From Candidatus Thorarchaeota archaeon (GTDB taxonomy: Archaea > Asgardarchaeota > Thorarchaeia > Thorarchaeales > Thorarchaeaceae): DNA of 5,103 nucleotides. The DNA lies in contig JABCSP010000190.1 in NCBI GenBank assembly GCA_018238825.1, positions 1-5,103 of the forward strand, written 5' to 3'. Positions 1 through 5,103 of this stretch are shown here, one piece after another (position 1 is the stretch's first letter; each line of letters opens with the position of its first letter). The position numbers and the translations under genes are program-made. Below the pieces are notes generated by a model that saw only the letters and a list, made by a program, of their open reading frames with translations, was not told where the DNA came from and did no database searches.

Positions 1-2
1 GT

Positions 3-86
3 CTTCCGTCTCAAACTGTAGAAACATTTGTTCAACCCGCTACACTCAAAGGTAGGTTATGTGATTTGAATAAAGTGGAGTGTTGA
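3..86 (+). CDS. possible C-terminal tail of an upstream gene (partial)
   Basis: This frame is open from the left edge and ends at a TGA at 84-86. It reads as a plausible protein tail (about LPSQTVETF at the start and DLNKVEC at the end). The stop lies 2 bases before the ATG of the amidohydrolase, and that gene's GGAG motif lies inside this frame, which would fit tight operon coupling. With only 27 sense codons, an open frame of this length could occur by chance, and I recognise no family. If it is not coding, the first 88 bases are simply a leader in which I see no convincing TATA box. Confidence 0.35.
   Translation, partial: LPSQTVETFVQPATLKGRLCDLNKVEC
77..80 (+). promoter_or_regulatory. 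ribosome binding site of the amidohydrolase gene
   Basis: GGAG lies 8 bases before the ATG at 89. This spacing decides the start: the in-frame GTG at 80 overlaps the motif itself and has no better site upstream, so the ATG at 89 is preferred. Confidence 0.6.
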
Positions 87-88
87 CT

Positions 89-1291
89 ATGAGCAATCTT
101 TTACTGAAAGCTGGAACGCTTATTGTCGGTGATGGAAAGATCCTTGAAAATGTATCAATTTTGATTCAAGGAGAGAAAATAGCCGAGATTGGACAAAATA
201 TCACTACACCCCCAGATACTGAAGTATTGGACTTTTCAAATCGAGTCGTGATGCCGGGAATTATTGATCCGCATGTGCATGTATGTTTTGATGGCGGTAC
301 AAATCCAGAGGAAGTGAAGCTTTTCTCAGATGAACTACTAGCTATACGAGGTGTTCAACTAGTAGAGATATTACTTGAGTACGGAGTTACAACAGTAGGA
401 GATGCTGCGGGAAGAGGGAATGTTCCATTTGCAGTGAAAGAAGCTATTGAGAAGGGGCTTGTCAATGGCCCACGCTTTCTTCCTTGTGGAAAAATGATTA
501 CTATCAGTGGAGGTAGAGATTTTGGTGGGGCAAATCAAGCAGATGGTCCTGATGATGTTCGTCGCGCTGTTAGAGAAGAAATCGGTCGTGGCGCGAGTTA
601 CATCAAGCTTGCTGCAACTGGTGCAATATCATCGCCGAATACAGAGAGCTTCAATTCTCAATTTGATATAGATGAGCTACAAGCTGCTGCAAATGAGGCC
701 CGCAAGGTCCAATTGAAATCACATGCACATGCTTACGGTGATGTAGGAATCAGGAATACAATTCTTGCTGGAGTAGATGTATTAGTACATGGGCATCCAT
801 TAAAACAAGAAAATATCGAATTGATGAAGAAACACAAGACGATGTATATGCCCACAATCGTGACCTATTATGAATCACAGCTTCACCATGATGATGGGGA
901 CCTTCCAGAGTATATGGTTAGAAAGGAGAAAGAGATATTCCCACTCATTGAGGAAGGTGTTAGAAATGCAGTCAAGGCAGGAATAGAACTGGTTGTTGGA
1001 ACAGATTCAGGAATGCCCTACACGTACTATGGTAAATCGACTTCAGAAGAGATGGAATTGATGGTCAGGTTAGGTGGAGCATCAGAAATGACTGCAATCA
1101 TTGCGGGGACCAAGAACGCAGCATGGTCACTTAGTATAGATGATAAAGTTGGAACTATTGAGGTTGGAAAATCTGCAGACCTTCTCGTTCTAGCTTCAGG
1201 AAAGAACCCCCTTGAAGACATCACCATCCTCCAAGATAAGGAGAATATCAAGAGAGTCTTTCTGAAAGGCAAGATTGTAATCAAACGATAA
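89..1291 (+). CDS. metal-dependent amidohydrolase (imidazolonepropionase/prolidase-like)
   Basis: This complete 400-residue protein belongs to the amidohydrolase superfamily, in the COG1228 group that includes HutI-like enzymes and Xaa-Pro or related dipeptidases. It probably hydrolyses an amide or cyclic amide bond in the cytoplasm; no signal peptide or membrane segment is seen. An N-terminal beta-sandwich part (about 1-55) leads into the barrel. The visible metal ligands are the HxH of DPHVHV (H62, H64), a candidate carboxylated lysine K173 in the YIKLAATG stretch, the SHAHAYG histidines (H212, H214), VHGHP (H234, H236) and the late aspartate D306 in GTDSG. The C-terminal VGTIEVGKSADLLVL (about 354-368) is the classic return to the composite domain. 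The bridging lysine suggests a binuclear site as in the prolidase-like members rather than true HutI, but the substrate cannot be read from the sequence. Length and motifs are normal and the gene looks intact. It converges with the minus-strand genes downstream. Confidence 0.93.
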   Translation: MSNLLLKAGTLIVGDGKILENVSILIQGEKIAEIGQNITTPPDTEVLDFSNRVVMPGIIDPHVHVCFDGGTNPEEVKLFSDELLAIRGVQLVEILLEYGVTTVGDAAGRGNVPFAVKEAIEKGLVNGPRFLPCGKMITISGGRDFGGANQADGPDDVRRAVREEIGRGASYIKLAATGAISSPNTESFNSQFDIDELQAAANEARKVQLKSHAHAYGDVGIRNTILAGVDVLVHGHPLKQENIELMKKHKTMYMPTIVTYYESQLHHDDGDLPEYMVRKEKEIFPLIEEGVRNAVKAGIELVVGTDSGMPYTYYGKSTSEEMELMVRLGGASEMTAIIAGTKNAAWSLSIDDKVGTIEVGKSADLLVLASGKNPLEDITILQDKENIKRVFLKGKIVIKR

Positions 1292-1297
1292 AAGGAC

Positions 1298-1480
1298 TCA
1301 GACGTATGTATGGCGTATCTGAGCTGGACGACCTATCACATGAATTGTTTCGAGAAACGTTGACATGGTATCATTTGGAAATTCGAATCCTTGGTCTAGA
1401 ATTTCCTGCTTGAGTTTCTTGAATAATTCTAGGAGTATTTCGATCTTGGGGTCATCCAGAGCTTTACAGAATAATTTCAT
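1298..1480 (-). pseudogene. small protein-like frame, probable gene remnant downstream of tnpB
   Basis: These 60 codons, read from an ATG at 1480, give a helical, charged peptide (KALDDPKIEILLELFKKLKQ near the N-terminus, ending RPAQIRHTYV) whose composition looks coding rather than random. It begins about 40 bases after the tnpB stop on the same strand and ends just 6 bases from the amidohydrolase stop, tail to tail. No good ribosome binding site precedes the ATG. A different frame starting at 1496 or 1487 reads MNGMSDEIIL and stops within the first codons of this one. Joining the two by a one-base shift would give a natural-looking N-terminus, so a frameshifted or truncated host gene is possible. 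The start resembles the opening helix of ArsR-type regulators, but the rest does not look like a winged helix and I make no assignment. It could also be a genuine small protein, or non-coding. Confidence 0.35.
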
Positions 1481-1504
1481 CAGACATACCGTTCATTGAA
1501 AGTT

Positions 1505-1530
1505 GTACAAACTTGGACATCAAGCTGTAC
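1505..1530 (-). repeat. stop-codon hairpin, directly abutting the right-end hairpin
   Basis: The outer arms are GTACA/TGTAC and the inner arms CTTG/CAAG around a 5-base loop that contains part of the TGA stop region. In the minus-strand RNA a G-U pair and one bulged U join the two parts into a single stem. It could be the 3'-terminal stem of a guide RNA scaffold or could help end the tnpB transcript; there is no T-tract favouring a simple terminator. Confidence 0.5.
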
Positions 1531-3631
1531 GCCCAGAAACGGCACTGGGCTTAGGAGGTTGTTGAACATACATGATGTTCCGTGCAGCATTCACGTCTGC
1601 GTGAAAGTGTTCTTCACACTTTGAGCAATGGAAGTACTCTCCACCTTTTCTCTCAGATGTAGAGGTTTCATTCTCCACACGGACTCCTCGTTCTCCACAG
1701 ACATGACAGGTCTGGGATGTCCATGCGGGATTCACCAGCCAGATACCTCCATTTTTATGACCTAGAGCTTCGCGTCTATAGCGAACACCCTCTATCATCA
1801 TTCCCCACAAGTTAGTGGAGAGGTTCCAGCTATGCCTTCTCATACCTCCCTTTCCTTGAAAGGAGCGAAGGTCCTCAAAGTATATGGTCTTCACGCCATG
1901 CTGTTCACAGAACCACACGGTTTCAGCGGCTACTTGATGGGAGATCTCTTTGTCTAAGCGACGGACCTTTTGCCATATTGACTCCAGCTCCTGTTCTTTC
2001 TTCAGAAGGTTAGCTGGAGGCTGCTGCTTAGCATGTTTCTTCTCCCAGTTGTTGCGCTTTCTCGCAATCTGTGACATCAGTACTCTAGTTTCTTGTCGTA
2101 ATTTCTCTCGCTTCTCGAATAGTTCCTGTCTTCCAATCATAATCTCCTCGAAGGTATCATCCCCATTCTTCACAGACACCACCATAGAATGCCTAAGTCC
2201 CCTGTCAACACCAGCCCTTCTTTTTCGAGTAGATGGTGCTGGAAGTACAGTCCTTAACAGGTCTTCATCCGGAGACATGAAAGGAATGGTCAATGTGACT
2301 TTCTTTCCTACAATCTTGATGATTGGAGGGGCAGACCTTCTCGACTTCTTTAGGACTTGGATGATAGTCTTCAGATATTGAATTCTAACTTCGTTCTTGA
2401 TAGGTTGTGCTCGTTCTTTTGCAAGCTCGCGAGTGAACTGCTGGAGCTTTACTGTATTCTCTAATTGTTGACTCATATCTTCAAAACGAGCTGCTCGATA
2501 GTCAAGCTGGATTGCTCGTTGTTGCTTTCCTTGTACTCTTGCCTCTTGGGCCTTTCTCCTCGCTCGTCTTGCCTTTCGTGGAAACCAATCCAAGAATCTT
2601 AGTCGTACTGTCTGACTCTTGTATGGGGAGGGTGTATCAAGTTCGTGTCCTGTTATTCCCGGAGGGGTCTTGATGTAGAGAATAATCTCATCCTCTCGCT
2701 TTGGATCCAGTTGGAACCAGTACCCCTGACCGGTGGCGTTTTCTGTTGAAGCTGCAAAGTCCACTGTGTCCTTCTGGAATGTTGGGACTAGGAAGGGAAA
2801 CCCCTTCTTTTTCCACTCTCTGACTTGATCAATAATCAATGTCTGAGTCTGGAATTTCTCGGGGGAATCTTTCTCAAGTAATTCACGTGTAGATTTTCTT
2901 CTCTCACCTTCCTCTAATGGATAAGCTTCACGAACCTTTATTCTCAGAACCTTTCTCACCTGTCGACAGGCTGAGAGTGCGTAATGATAGGAACCATTGG
3001 ACTTCTTCTGGACAGTGTCTTTTACACTCCGAATGAGGTCAGAGGGAATCCTTCTATTACTCATTAGCCGTAAGAGCTGTTTATCATCAGAAGTAAGAAT
3101 ATCTAGGAGTGAATTGACAAGTCTTTGTCTAGTGTAATTCGTATAGATAATTCGTGCTGCGGTTTCAAGGGCATTACGATACAATCTCTCATACACAAGT
3201 TGTCCAAATTCATTATCAGGTTTCCATTTGAGTCGTTGCTCCTTTCGAAGAACGAGATATACCATTCCTCGGGATTCTTCCAACTCTTGTCCTATCATGT
3301 TAGCATATTCAGTATTAGAATACACTCTCTCTAGAATTAGATTCACTACCTTTCTATAGTTAGAAAAACTCTGAGAGAGAACTGAGAGATCTAAATTGTT
3401 ACACTTTCGTCCACCGAGCTTCTGAAGCATCTCACAAGGGATAATAGAAGTTGCAGGTTTTCTACCCATTCCCTTACGAGCTACAACTCTGGAATACGAG
3501 TTCAGAGAGAATTTTTGGACTTGAAAGGTCGATGTAGGGTTACAATTAAAATCGTCCATTGTTTGTTGCGTTGGTCTTACAGATGTAGGAACCATTTGCT
3601 CGCGGGGACGACGCCGCGAATCCTTATTCAT
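1520..3631 (-). CDS. tnpB: large TnpB/Cas12-superfamily RNA-guided nuclease (RuvC plus zinc ribbon)
   Basis: This 703-residue protein starts at the ATG at 3631, preceded by GGTGA at 7 bases spacing. An in-frame TTG at 3682 would add 17 residues, but it lies inside the left-end hairpin and upstream of the TATA box. The C-terminal third is clearly TnpB: RuvC-I AGVDRG (D476), RuvC-II IYFEDLRS (E586), a zinc ribbon TCHVCG (C642, C645) paired with CSKC (C669, C672), and RuvC-III HADVNAARN (D679). All three catalytic acidic residues are present, so it should be active. The family makes RNA-guided cuts in double-stranded DNA and helps IS200/IS605 elements persist at their sites. Ordinary TnpB is about 400 residues, with RuvC-I near residue 190. 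Here some 475 residues precede RuvC-I, including a very basic Arg/Lys-rich stretch at about 351-410 and a basic N-terminus, so the WED/REC part is more than doubled. That size approaches compact Cas12 proteins, but no CRISPR array or adaptation genes are present. The 3' end carries hairpins suited to an omega-RNA. The superfamily is certain; its subtype is not. Confidence 0.92.
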   Translation of the reverse strand: MNKDSRRRPREQMVPTSVRPTQQTMDDFNCNPTSTFQVQKFSLNSYSRVVARKGMGRKPATSIIPCEMLQKLGGRKCNNLDLSVLSQSFSNYRKVVNLILERVYSNTEYANMIGQELEESRGMVYLVLRKEQRLKWKPDNEFGQLVYERLYRNALETAARIIYTNYTRQRLVNSLLDILTSDDKQLLRLMSNRRIPSDLIRSVKDTVQKKSNGSYHYALSACRQVRKVLRIKVREAYPLEEGERRKSTRELLEKDSPEKFQTQTLIIDQVREWKKKGFPFLVPTFQKDTVDFAASTENATGQGYWFQLDPKREDEIILYIKTPPGITGHELDTPSPYKSQTVRLRFLDWFPRKARRARRKAQEARVQGKQQRAIQLDYRAARFEDMSQQLENTVKLQQFTRELAKERAQPIKNEVRIQYLKTIIQVLKKSRRSAPPIIKIVGKKVTLTIPFMSPDEDLLRTVLPAPSTRKRRAGVDRGLRHSMVVSVKNGDDTFEEIMIGRQELFEKREKLRQETRVLMSQIARKRNNWEKKHAKQQPPANLLKKEQELESIWQKVRRLDKEISHQVAAETVWFCEQHGVKTIYFEDLRSFQGKGGMRRHSWNLSTNLWGMMIEGVRYRREALGHKNGGIWLVNPAWTSQTCHVCGERGVRVENETSTSERKGGEYFHCSKCEEHFHADVNAARNIMYVQQPPKPSAVSGRTA
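1531..1550 (-). repeat. right-end hairpin of the tnpB element
   Basis: This is a perfect 6-base inverted repeat (GCCCAG / CTGGGC) with an 8-base loop, lying inside the last codons of tnpB. Together with the three bases that follow it on the plus strand (TTA to 1553), it matches the left hairpin in arm sequence and orientation. Confidence 0.6.
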
Positions 3632-3638
3632 CGACTCT

Positions 3639-3643
3639 TCACC
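3639..3643 (-). promoter_or_regulatory. ribosome binding site of tnpB
   Basis: GGTGA, a core match to the archaeal anti-Shine-Dalgarno sequence, lies 7 bases before the ATG at 3631. It supports that start over the in-frame TTG at 3682. Confidence 0.6.
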
Positions 3644-3665
3644 ATTATGTTTTTCCGGGTCGAGG

Positions 3666-3672
3666 TATATAA
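3666..3672 (-). promoter_or_regulatory. TATA box of tnpB
   Basis: TTATATA on the minus strand is centred about 38 bases before the tnpB ATG. With the usual archaeal spacing of roughly 26 bases, transcription would begin near 3643, giving a leader of about 12 bases that just includes the GGTGA motif. Its upstream edge overlaps the arm of the left-end hairpin, so anything binding that hairpin would compete with TBP. Confidence 0.5.
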
Positions 3673-3693
3673 GCCCATACAAGTATGGGCTTA
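3670..3693. repeat. left-end palindrome/hairpin of the tnpB element
   Basis: This is a perfect inverted repeat with 11-base arms (TAAGCCCATAC / GTATGGGCTTA) and a 2-base centre, foldable as a 10-pair stem with a CAAG or CTTG tetraloop. It is the strongest palindrome in the window. Its GCCCA...TGGGCTTA arms recur at 1531-1553 in the same orientation, so it is best read as the subterminal hairpin of an IS200/IS605-type left end. An operator bound by a dimeric repressor is the alternative. Confidence 0.7.
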
Positions 3694-3729
3694 CAATTAA
3701 AACCAGTGTTAAAATTTAGATGATTATTT

Positions 3730-3750
3730 GATGCTCTATTATAGAGTATC
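3730..3750. promoter_or_regulatory. palindrome in the divergent intergenic region, possible operator
   Basis: This 21-base near-perfect palindrome has 10-base arms (GATGCTCTAT / ATAGAGTATC, one G-T mismatch) around a central T. It lies outside the tnpB element hairpins and about 90 bases before the plus-strand gene at 3843. A second, shorter perfect palindrome, TAATGCATTA, sits at 3760-3769. They may bind a regulator of the divergent genes, or may simply be AT-rich symmetry. Confidence 0.3.
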
Positions 3751-3807
3751 TTGTTGAGTTAATGCATTATTGAATAGTAATATGTAAAAATTCACCCATA
3801 AAATACA

Positions 3808-3820
3808 AAGATAAATATGA
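3808..3820 (+). promoter_or_regulatory. weak TATA-like promoter element of the gene at 3843
   Basis: A purine-rich run followed by an AT-rich stretch (AAGATAAATATGA) is centred about 28 bases before the ATG at 3843. At that distance the transcript would be leaderless or nearly so. A GTGAT motif at 3827-3831, 11 bases before the ATG, is only a weak ribosome-binding candidate. Confidence 0.3.
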
Positions 3821-3842
3821 AAATATGTGATACAGTAGTGCG

Positions 3843-5103
3843 ATGATTCGTTCAAAAGGGCGCCCTGTCAGACCAATGCCAGTTCATCCAGAACGAGTGA
3901 TATCCAGAGCTGTGAAGGCAGGTCTCTCAGCAACCATAGTTCTTCAGCGAGATATCAGTAACAAGAAAACAAGGAAGTACTACGACAGGTCATATGAAAG
4001 ATGGATTATCCGACAAAATGTATACCAGATCACAAAAGAACGAGGGGCTCCTGATTTCTCTCACATCAGTAAGGTAGAGGCTCCTACCAGAAACGATGCA
4101 CGACTGATGTTCTACGAGAAAGCTGCCAAGTATGGCTTCACTGAAGTCAGTAGACAGAAGAACGCAGATGATACAGTAGACTCTCTCAATCAACGATTTA
4201 ATGCATGCGGTGCTGTTATCCGTGAGAACTCCGAAATCATGTTTCCTTACCCAGACCCAGTGAACTTTGGCACTTACACAAGAAGGGGTGGGATGGGAAG
4301 AAAGAAGTACCGACGCGCAGGATACGAAGAGTCATCCTTTGGTCCAAAGGTAATCCTGGCCCATCCAGATCTTCCCTCCTTGGACTTTGGTGATGCCATT
4401 AGAAGTCATAACGAGTATCTCGCAACCTTCTGTGCTATACATGATGTCCCTGTGAGGGAAACCACCAGATACAGCCAACTTTTCTTCCTATTGGTACGTC
4501 CCTATCTGGAGTATCTCTATTCAGAGTTCAAGTGTGGGAAGGCTAACTTTCAGAAGGGCGTGAACTTGGCACTCCGTCAAGTCAAGGAGTTGATAATTAA
4601 AGATGGATATCAACCTACCATATATGAGAAGCGAACCGTGACCAGGGAACTTGAGTTCGATAAGAGTACAATCAAGGAAGAGAACAAGACCTTCTTCAAG
4701 CGACAAGAGTGTGAAGCAAGAGAATTCTACGATGATCATTTTGCAGTAGATGAGCTGGGAAGGTTAAGAGGGAAACTAGGGGATGATGCAGATTCAATTG
4801 ATGGAAAGAGTGAAAGTAGTGAAAAAGACTCGAAGGAAGATGATGATGCACTATTCACATTGAAAGATGTGGTTCATATCAGGAATAAGATTGCAAAGAG
4901 AGCCCGAGTTGCTGGTTCAATCATGCACAGGAGATTAGCAGATCTCTTTCCCAGCCCCTGGCGTCTGAATGATGTCATCCTATTCGGTGACAGATACGCT
5001 ATTTCCTCTGACTACATCATCATCGCAGAGATACCTTTGCAGACTGCATTTGGATCTGGAAAGGTGGACCTGATACTGTGTGAGAGAACAATCAGCGATG
5101 ACG
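3843..5103 (+). CDS. unrecognised large protein, possible PD-(D/E)XK nuclease, runs off the right edge
   Basis: From the ATG at 3843 the frame stays open for 420 codons to the window end with no stop; an in-frame TGA at 3828 makes this ATG the first possible start. I do not recognise the family. The N-terminus is basic (MIRSKGRPVRPMP) and followed by mainly helical, Arg/Lys-rich sequence. Residues 144-160 hold a basic patch (TRRGGMGRKKYRRAG), and about 208-255 look helical (YSQLFFLLVRPYLEYLYSEF). Residues 313-336 form an acidic Ser/Asp/Glu/Lys linker. After it, about 340-420 appear to be a new domain ending in YIIIAEIPL (E396) and GSGKVDLIL (D409). This resembles the first acidic residue and the GxxD strand of PD-(D/E)XK nucleases; the ExK strand would lie just beyond the edge. 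The gene is transcribed divergently from tnpB, 211 bases apart. It could belong to a mobile element or a defence locus, but this is inference. That it is a coding gene is nearly certain; its function is not. Confidence 0.85.
   Translation, partial: MIRSKGRPVRPMPVHPERVISRAVKAGLSATIVLQRDISNKKTRKYYDRSYERWIIRQNVYQITKERGAPDFSHISKVEAPTRNDARLMFYEKAAKYGFTEVSRQKNADDTVDSLNQRFNACGAVIRENSEIMFPYPDPVNFGTYTRRGGMGRKKYRRAGYEESSFGPKVILAHPDLPSLDFGDAIRSHNEYLATFCAIHDVPVRETTRYSQLFFLLVRPYLEYLYSEFKCGKANFQKGVNLALRQVKELIIKDGYQPTIYEKRTVTRELEFDKSTIKEENKTFFKRQECEAREFYDDHFAVDELGRLRGKLGDDADSIDGKSESSEKDSKEDDDALFTLKDVVHIRNKIAKRARVAGSIMHRRLADLFPSPWRLNDVILFGDRYAISSDYIIIAEIPLQTAFGSGKVDLILCERTISDD

Larger units (their letters stand above)
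1500..1580 (-). ncRNA. candidate omega-RNA scaffold overlapping the tnpB 3' end
   Basis: Transcribed from the minus strand, this stretch holds three hairpins in a row: 1564-1580 (GAACAU/AUGUUC, 5-base loop), 1531-1550 (GCCCAG/CUGGGC, 8-base loop) and 1505-1530 (about 10 pairs including one G-U, one bulged U, and a 5-base loop at the stop codon). The last two abut exactly. TnpB proteins use an omega-RNA made from the element's right end, overlapping the 3' end of tnpB, with the guide taken from flanking DNA. Position and structure fit that. By this reading the scaffold ends near 1500 and the guide is the minus strand from there to about 1480. The 5' boundary is unknown and may reach well into the gene. 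This is inferred from folding by eye only. Confidence 0.45.
1505..3693 (-). mobile_element. IS200/IS605-type element (tnpB only), hairpin to hairpin
   Basis: A tnpB-family gene is bracketed by two hairpins that share a pattern in the same orientation. On the plus strand both read GCCCA, 8 or 10 bases, then TGGGCTTA: at 3673-3693 beyond the start of the gene and at 1531-1553 inside its 3' end. In the IS200/IS605 family the two ends carry subterminal hairpins in direct rather than inverted orientation, and the right end often overlaps the end of tnpB, as here. The limits given run from the outer edge of the stop-codon hairpin to the outer edge of the left hairpin. The true cleavage points should lie some bases beyond and cannot be placed without an empty site. 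No tnpA is present in the window, so the unit would need TnpA supplied elsewhere, as in IS1341-type elements, or it is immobile. Confidence 0.55.

Noticed and set aside
1027..1284. Minus-strand open frame of 85 codons inside the amidohydrolase gene
   Set aside because: It is antisense to a conserved, well-supported enzyme and is a shadow frame.
1297..1323. Hairpin CTCAGA...TCTGAG just after the amidohydrolase stop, a possible terminator
   Set aside because: The stem has only 6 firm pairs with a long loop and no T-tract on either strand. It overlaps the end of the minus-strand small frame, so it is not a convincing terminator.
1950..2381. Plus-strand open frame of 143 codons inside tnpB
   Set aside because: It is antisense to the RuvC-coding region, cysteine- and serine-rich as expected of a shadow frame, with no family resemblance or start signal.
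3600..3619. GC-rich inverted repeat TCGCGG/CCGCGA inside the 5' end of tnpB
   Set aside because: It is explained by consecutive arginine codons in the basic N-terminus and has no counterpart elsewhere.
1520..3693. A TnpA (Y1 HUH) transposase gene accompanying tnpB
   Set aside because: No frame in the window shows an HUH motif or a protein of the expected size of about 140 residues near either element end.
3990..4739. Short minus-strand open frames at 3990-4193 and 4521-4739
   Set aside because: Both lie opposite the continuous plus-strand frame starting at 3843, which is far longer and has better composition.
1..5103. CRISPR array or Cas adaptation genes that would make the large nuclease a Cas12
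   Set aside because: I see no regularly spaced direct repeats anywhere in the window and no cas1, cas2 or cas4-like gene. An array outside the window cannot be excluded.

Overview
The window looks archaeal, of moderate GC content and with AT-rich intergenic DNA. The evidence is modest: a TATA-like box sits at the right distance before the large minus-strand gene, and GGAG or GGTGA ribosome-binding motifs precede two starts. I cannot place the organism more precisely; an uncultured archaeon, possibly Asgard, is only a guess.

Layout, left to right. (1) Positions 1-86 may hold the tail of an upstream gene that stops 2 bases before the next start. (2) Positions 89-1291 (+) encode a complete 400-residue metal-dependent amidohydrolase of the imidazolonepropionase/prolidase-like group (COG1228 type); this is ordinary host metabolism. 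(3) Positions 1298-1480 (-) hold a 60-codon reading frame that looks protein-like but is probably a remnant. (4) Positions 1520-3631 (-) encode a 703-residue RNA-guided-nuclease-type protein of the TnpB/Cas12 superfamily, with an intact RuvC catalytic triad and a C-terminal zinc ribbon. It is much larger than ordinary TnpB because the part before RuvC-I is about 475 residues long. (5) Positions 3632-3842 form a divergent intergenic region with a TATA box and several palindromes. (6) Positions 3843 to the right edge (+) hold a long open frame of at least 420 codons with no stop. I cannot assign it to a family, but its last visible residues resemble the first half of a PD-(D/E)XK nuclease core.

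The most interesting part is the TnpB unit. A hairpin just upstream of the gene and a hairpin inside its 3' end share the pattern GCCCA-N(8 or 10)-TGGGCTTA in the same orientation. That is the arrangement expected of the left and right ends of an IS200/IS605-type element, whose ends are recognised as single-stranded hairpins. A second hairpin abuts the right-end one and spans the stop codon, making a compact candidate omega-RNA scaffold; the sequence below about position 1504 would be the guide. No TnpA transposase gene is visible, so this is either a stand-alone tnpB element or a domesticated large TnpB/Cas12-like nuclease. There is no CRISPR array. Whether the divergent gene at 3843 belongs to the same system cannot be decided here.
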